A stretch of DNA of 64,000 nucleotides from NCBI RefSeq assembly GCF_901709675.1, contig NC_051094.1, forward strand, positions 19,124,501 to 19,188,500, given 5' to 3'. The translations under genes were made by a program, and so were the position numbers. The notes under the pieces were generated by a model. The model did not search any database. It saw only the letters and a list, made by a program, of their open reading frames with translations, and had not been told where the DNA came from. The DNA comes from Syngnathus acus. Its lineage: Eukaryota > Chordata > Actinopteri > Syngnathiformes > Syngnathidae. How positions within the stretch are numbered: the first letter of the stretch is position 1; each line of letters opens with the position of its first letter. Positions 62,489 through 64,000 of this stretch are shown piece after piece.

Positions 62489-63261
62489 AAACCCCCACAT
62501 CTGGACCTGAAGTGGAATGTGACACAATCTACAATGTACAACAAAAGACCTACCTGTTTTCTAATCATTCTCAGGATGCAGTTGGCCTGCCCACTGTTGT
62601 GCCCAATCCCACTTTGGTGCAGAGTCCACGTCATCACCAAATGATAGTTCATTATGAGGATGAGCTGCGAAAAGATGAGGATTCAACGACGGGATTTGCT
62701 GCATTGTCACTAGATGCAGATAGCAATTGGGGGGAATTAAAGACATGTGTAAGCAGTGATGAGACCACACCACTATATAGTAATTGCAATGTGTATCAGG
62801 AAGGCTATATAACTGGTTATGAAATATCTGGTTCAGAATCACCCTCTATGCCTAACCGTTGTCTTTTAAAACACAAAGCAGTGGAAAGAAATGAACAATT
62901 GGTATTGAAGCATCCCACCAAGGCTCAAGATAAAGCAGCAACGCTGGTGAGAAATATGTGGTGTGTTGATGCTCCCAACTTCACTGAGCAGCAGAACCAC
63001 AGTGCTACTGAGGCTTCCAGTGCTAACCCATTCCAGTTTAATAGTACACTGTGTGGAAAAAAAGGCACGACTGCAAGTGTACTGGTAAACAATCAGCGCT
63101 ATACAAAGGGGGCTACAAGTGACATTTTGGGTGTTTGTACTCTTGAGACTGTAACTCTGACAAGGAAGAAGGATGAATCTTTTGGGCTGGACCTGGAGAT
63201 CATGTCATCCCCTCTGAAAGTTGTCATCAATGGGTTAAAACCTGGTGGTGCAGCAGAAACG
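62489..63261 (+). CDS. pdzd2: PDZD2 exon (long linker and start of a PDZ-like segment)
   Basis: Acceptor TTGTTCTCAG before 62489, donor GTAGGT at 63262. The 773 nt enter in phase 1 (the junction codon GAA is shared with the previous exon) and leave in phase 0. About 210 residues of Ser/Asn/Glu-rich linker without domains (ETPTSGPEVECDTIYNVQQK; HHQMIVHYEDELRKDED) precede a segment CTLETVTLTRKKDESFGLDL then EIMSSPLKVVINGLKPGGAA, which has the beginning of a PDZ fold: a first strand, an SFGLDL carboxylate-loop-like motif and the GLKPGGAA turn. From memory the human protein has KVTVAGFQPGGAVEK in the corresponding place with a poorer loop. The domain continues outside the window. Confidence 0.85.
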
Positions 63262-63349
63262 GTAGGTCTTTATTAATGTTTAAGTTTATTAATATAAACC
63301 TCAGAATTAAAATTAAAGTGATAAATCTCAGTTTGTAGATTAAATTTGG

Positions 63350-63430
63350 AGTGCCCAACCAGTCAATCATAGTTGACTGGTAGACCACAGACAGCTCAAG
63401 TCGACCGCGAGGGGTGTCAGGGAGAGGAAA
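63350..63430. mobile_element. Possible end of a hAT-like element
   Basis: GAGTGCCCAACCAGTCAATC and GTTGACTGGTAGACC resemble a hAT terminus with its self-complementary subterminal part. No partner end found. Confidence 0.3.
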
Positions 63431-63677
63431 AAAAAAAAATGCATGCATGTTATTAATATTATTACAGTATATATTTTGCATTGGTATACGCTACAACTTG
63501 CACACCCAATCAGTTTCATGTCAACATTTTTATTTTTCTCAATACTTTATTTAGGAACACGTGAACAGAAAAGAACAGCTTCTATTACCCCAAAACAAAC
63601 ACACACATACAACACAAATACACGCACGCTCATTATCTGGCCACTGGTACTTCCAGTCTACTGGGTCGTTGGGTGTA

Positions 63678-64000
63678 CATTGATCCGTCGTTTATCGCGG
63701 ATAATTGGTTCCAAGACCTCACGCGATAGGTGAAAATCTGCAAACTCTTAACATACATACATTTTTTATGTATCAATAAATGTATATTAATCTATTTAAG
63801 TGCATATGTTATCATTAGAACATTAAATAATAGTTTCAAACGTGAATACTACGTATAGTAATAGTATAAATGACATACAGAAAATAATGTATAAATAATA
63901 TAAATATGATACGTGTGGGCGGCTCGGTGGTGCGCTGGGTAGCACGTCCGCCTCACAGTTAGGAGGGTGCGGGTTCGATTCCACCTCCGGCCCTCCCTGT
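63678..64000. mobile_element. Second family C element, left part
   Basis: Starts CATTGATCCGTCGTTTATCG after TA (63676-63677) and follows the 31958 copy closely to GATACGTGTG at 63917, where a SINE interrupts. It lacks the A insertion and so serves as the empty-site reference for 32057-41129. Confidence 0.83.
63918..64000 (+). mobile_element. SINE family S2, tRNA-like head, cut by the window edge
   Basis: GGCGGCTCGGTGGTGCGCTG followed by GGTAGCACGTCCGCC and the B box GGTTCGATTCC. It is the plus-oriented start of the SINE seen full length at 44651-45013. Confidence 0.87.

Noticed and set aside
63918-63990. tRNA gene at the right edge
   Set aside because: It is the head of SINE S2, seen complete at 44651-45013.

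Overview
The window is vertebrate genomic DNA, almost certainly from a teleost fish. It has GT/AG introns with pyrimidine-rich acceptors, no operons, and a transposon mix typical of teleosts (Tc1/mariner, hAT, L2 and Rex3/RTE-type LINEs, BEL/Pao and Gypsy LTR elements, tRNA-derived SINEs).

The only host gene I can support is a plus-strand PDZ-protein gene that crosses the whole window. Six exons (4085-4307, 11066-11183, 15285-15417, 31381-31473, 55920-56076, 62489-63261) have matching splice phases and together give 499 uninterrupted codons. The protein reads as PDZD2 (pro-interleukin-16 relative): the linker after one PDZ domain, one complete PDZ domain spread over three exons, a Ser-rich linker, then a long exon that ends inside another PDZ-like segment. 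Both ends of the gene lie outside the window.

Everything else is intron, and most of it is mobile DNA, often nested. 1-4084: an L2 remnant, and a SINE split by a Tc1 element with an intact-looking DD34E transposase that itself carries a small hAT element. 4308-11065: a hAT deletion derivative, a 2.6-kb inverted-repeat composite around L2 and SINE copies, and LINE tails. 11184-15284: two TIR elements of a TA-target family called A here (CCGTATTTTCCGGACTATAA ends). 15418-31380: a small MITE split by an A element, which is split by a Gypsy retrotransposon, which is split by a THAP/YqaJ-type DNA transposon and by a LINE; two further Tc1/mariner elements follow. 31474-55919 (24.4 kb): an element of family C (CAGTAATCCCTCG ends) holding an A element that holds a 7.6-kb BEL/Pao element, then LINE remnants, SINEs, solo LTRs, hAT elements and more A and B copies. 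56077-62488: a TIR element made largely of a ~145-bp tandem repeat, then a Rex3/RTE-type LINE. The right edge cuts a SINE inside a second C copy.

Many insertions could be confirmed directly from target-site duplications or from an unoccupied copy of the same site in this window. I found no CRISPR array, no bacterial-type operon, no rRNA and no free-standing tRNA gene. The points most worth a second look are the reconstructed PDZD2 gene with its extreme intron nesting, the TIR element built around a tandem repeat 86 bp from an exon, the repeated transposase-tail module and CRE palindromes carried by family A, and the THAP/YqaJ-type element.
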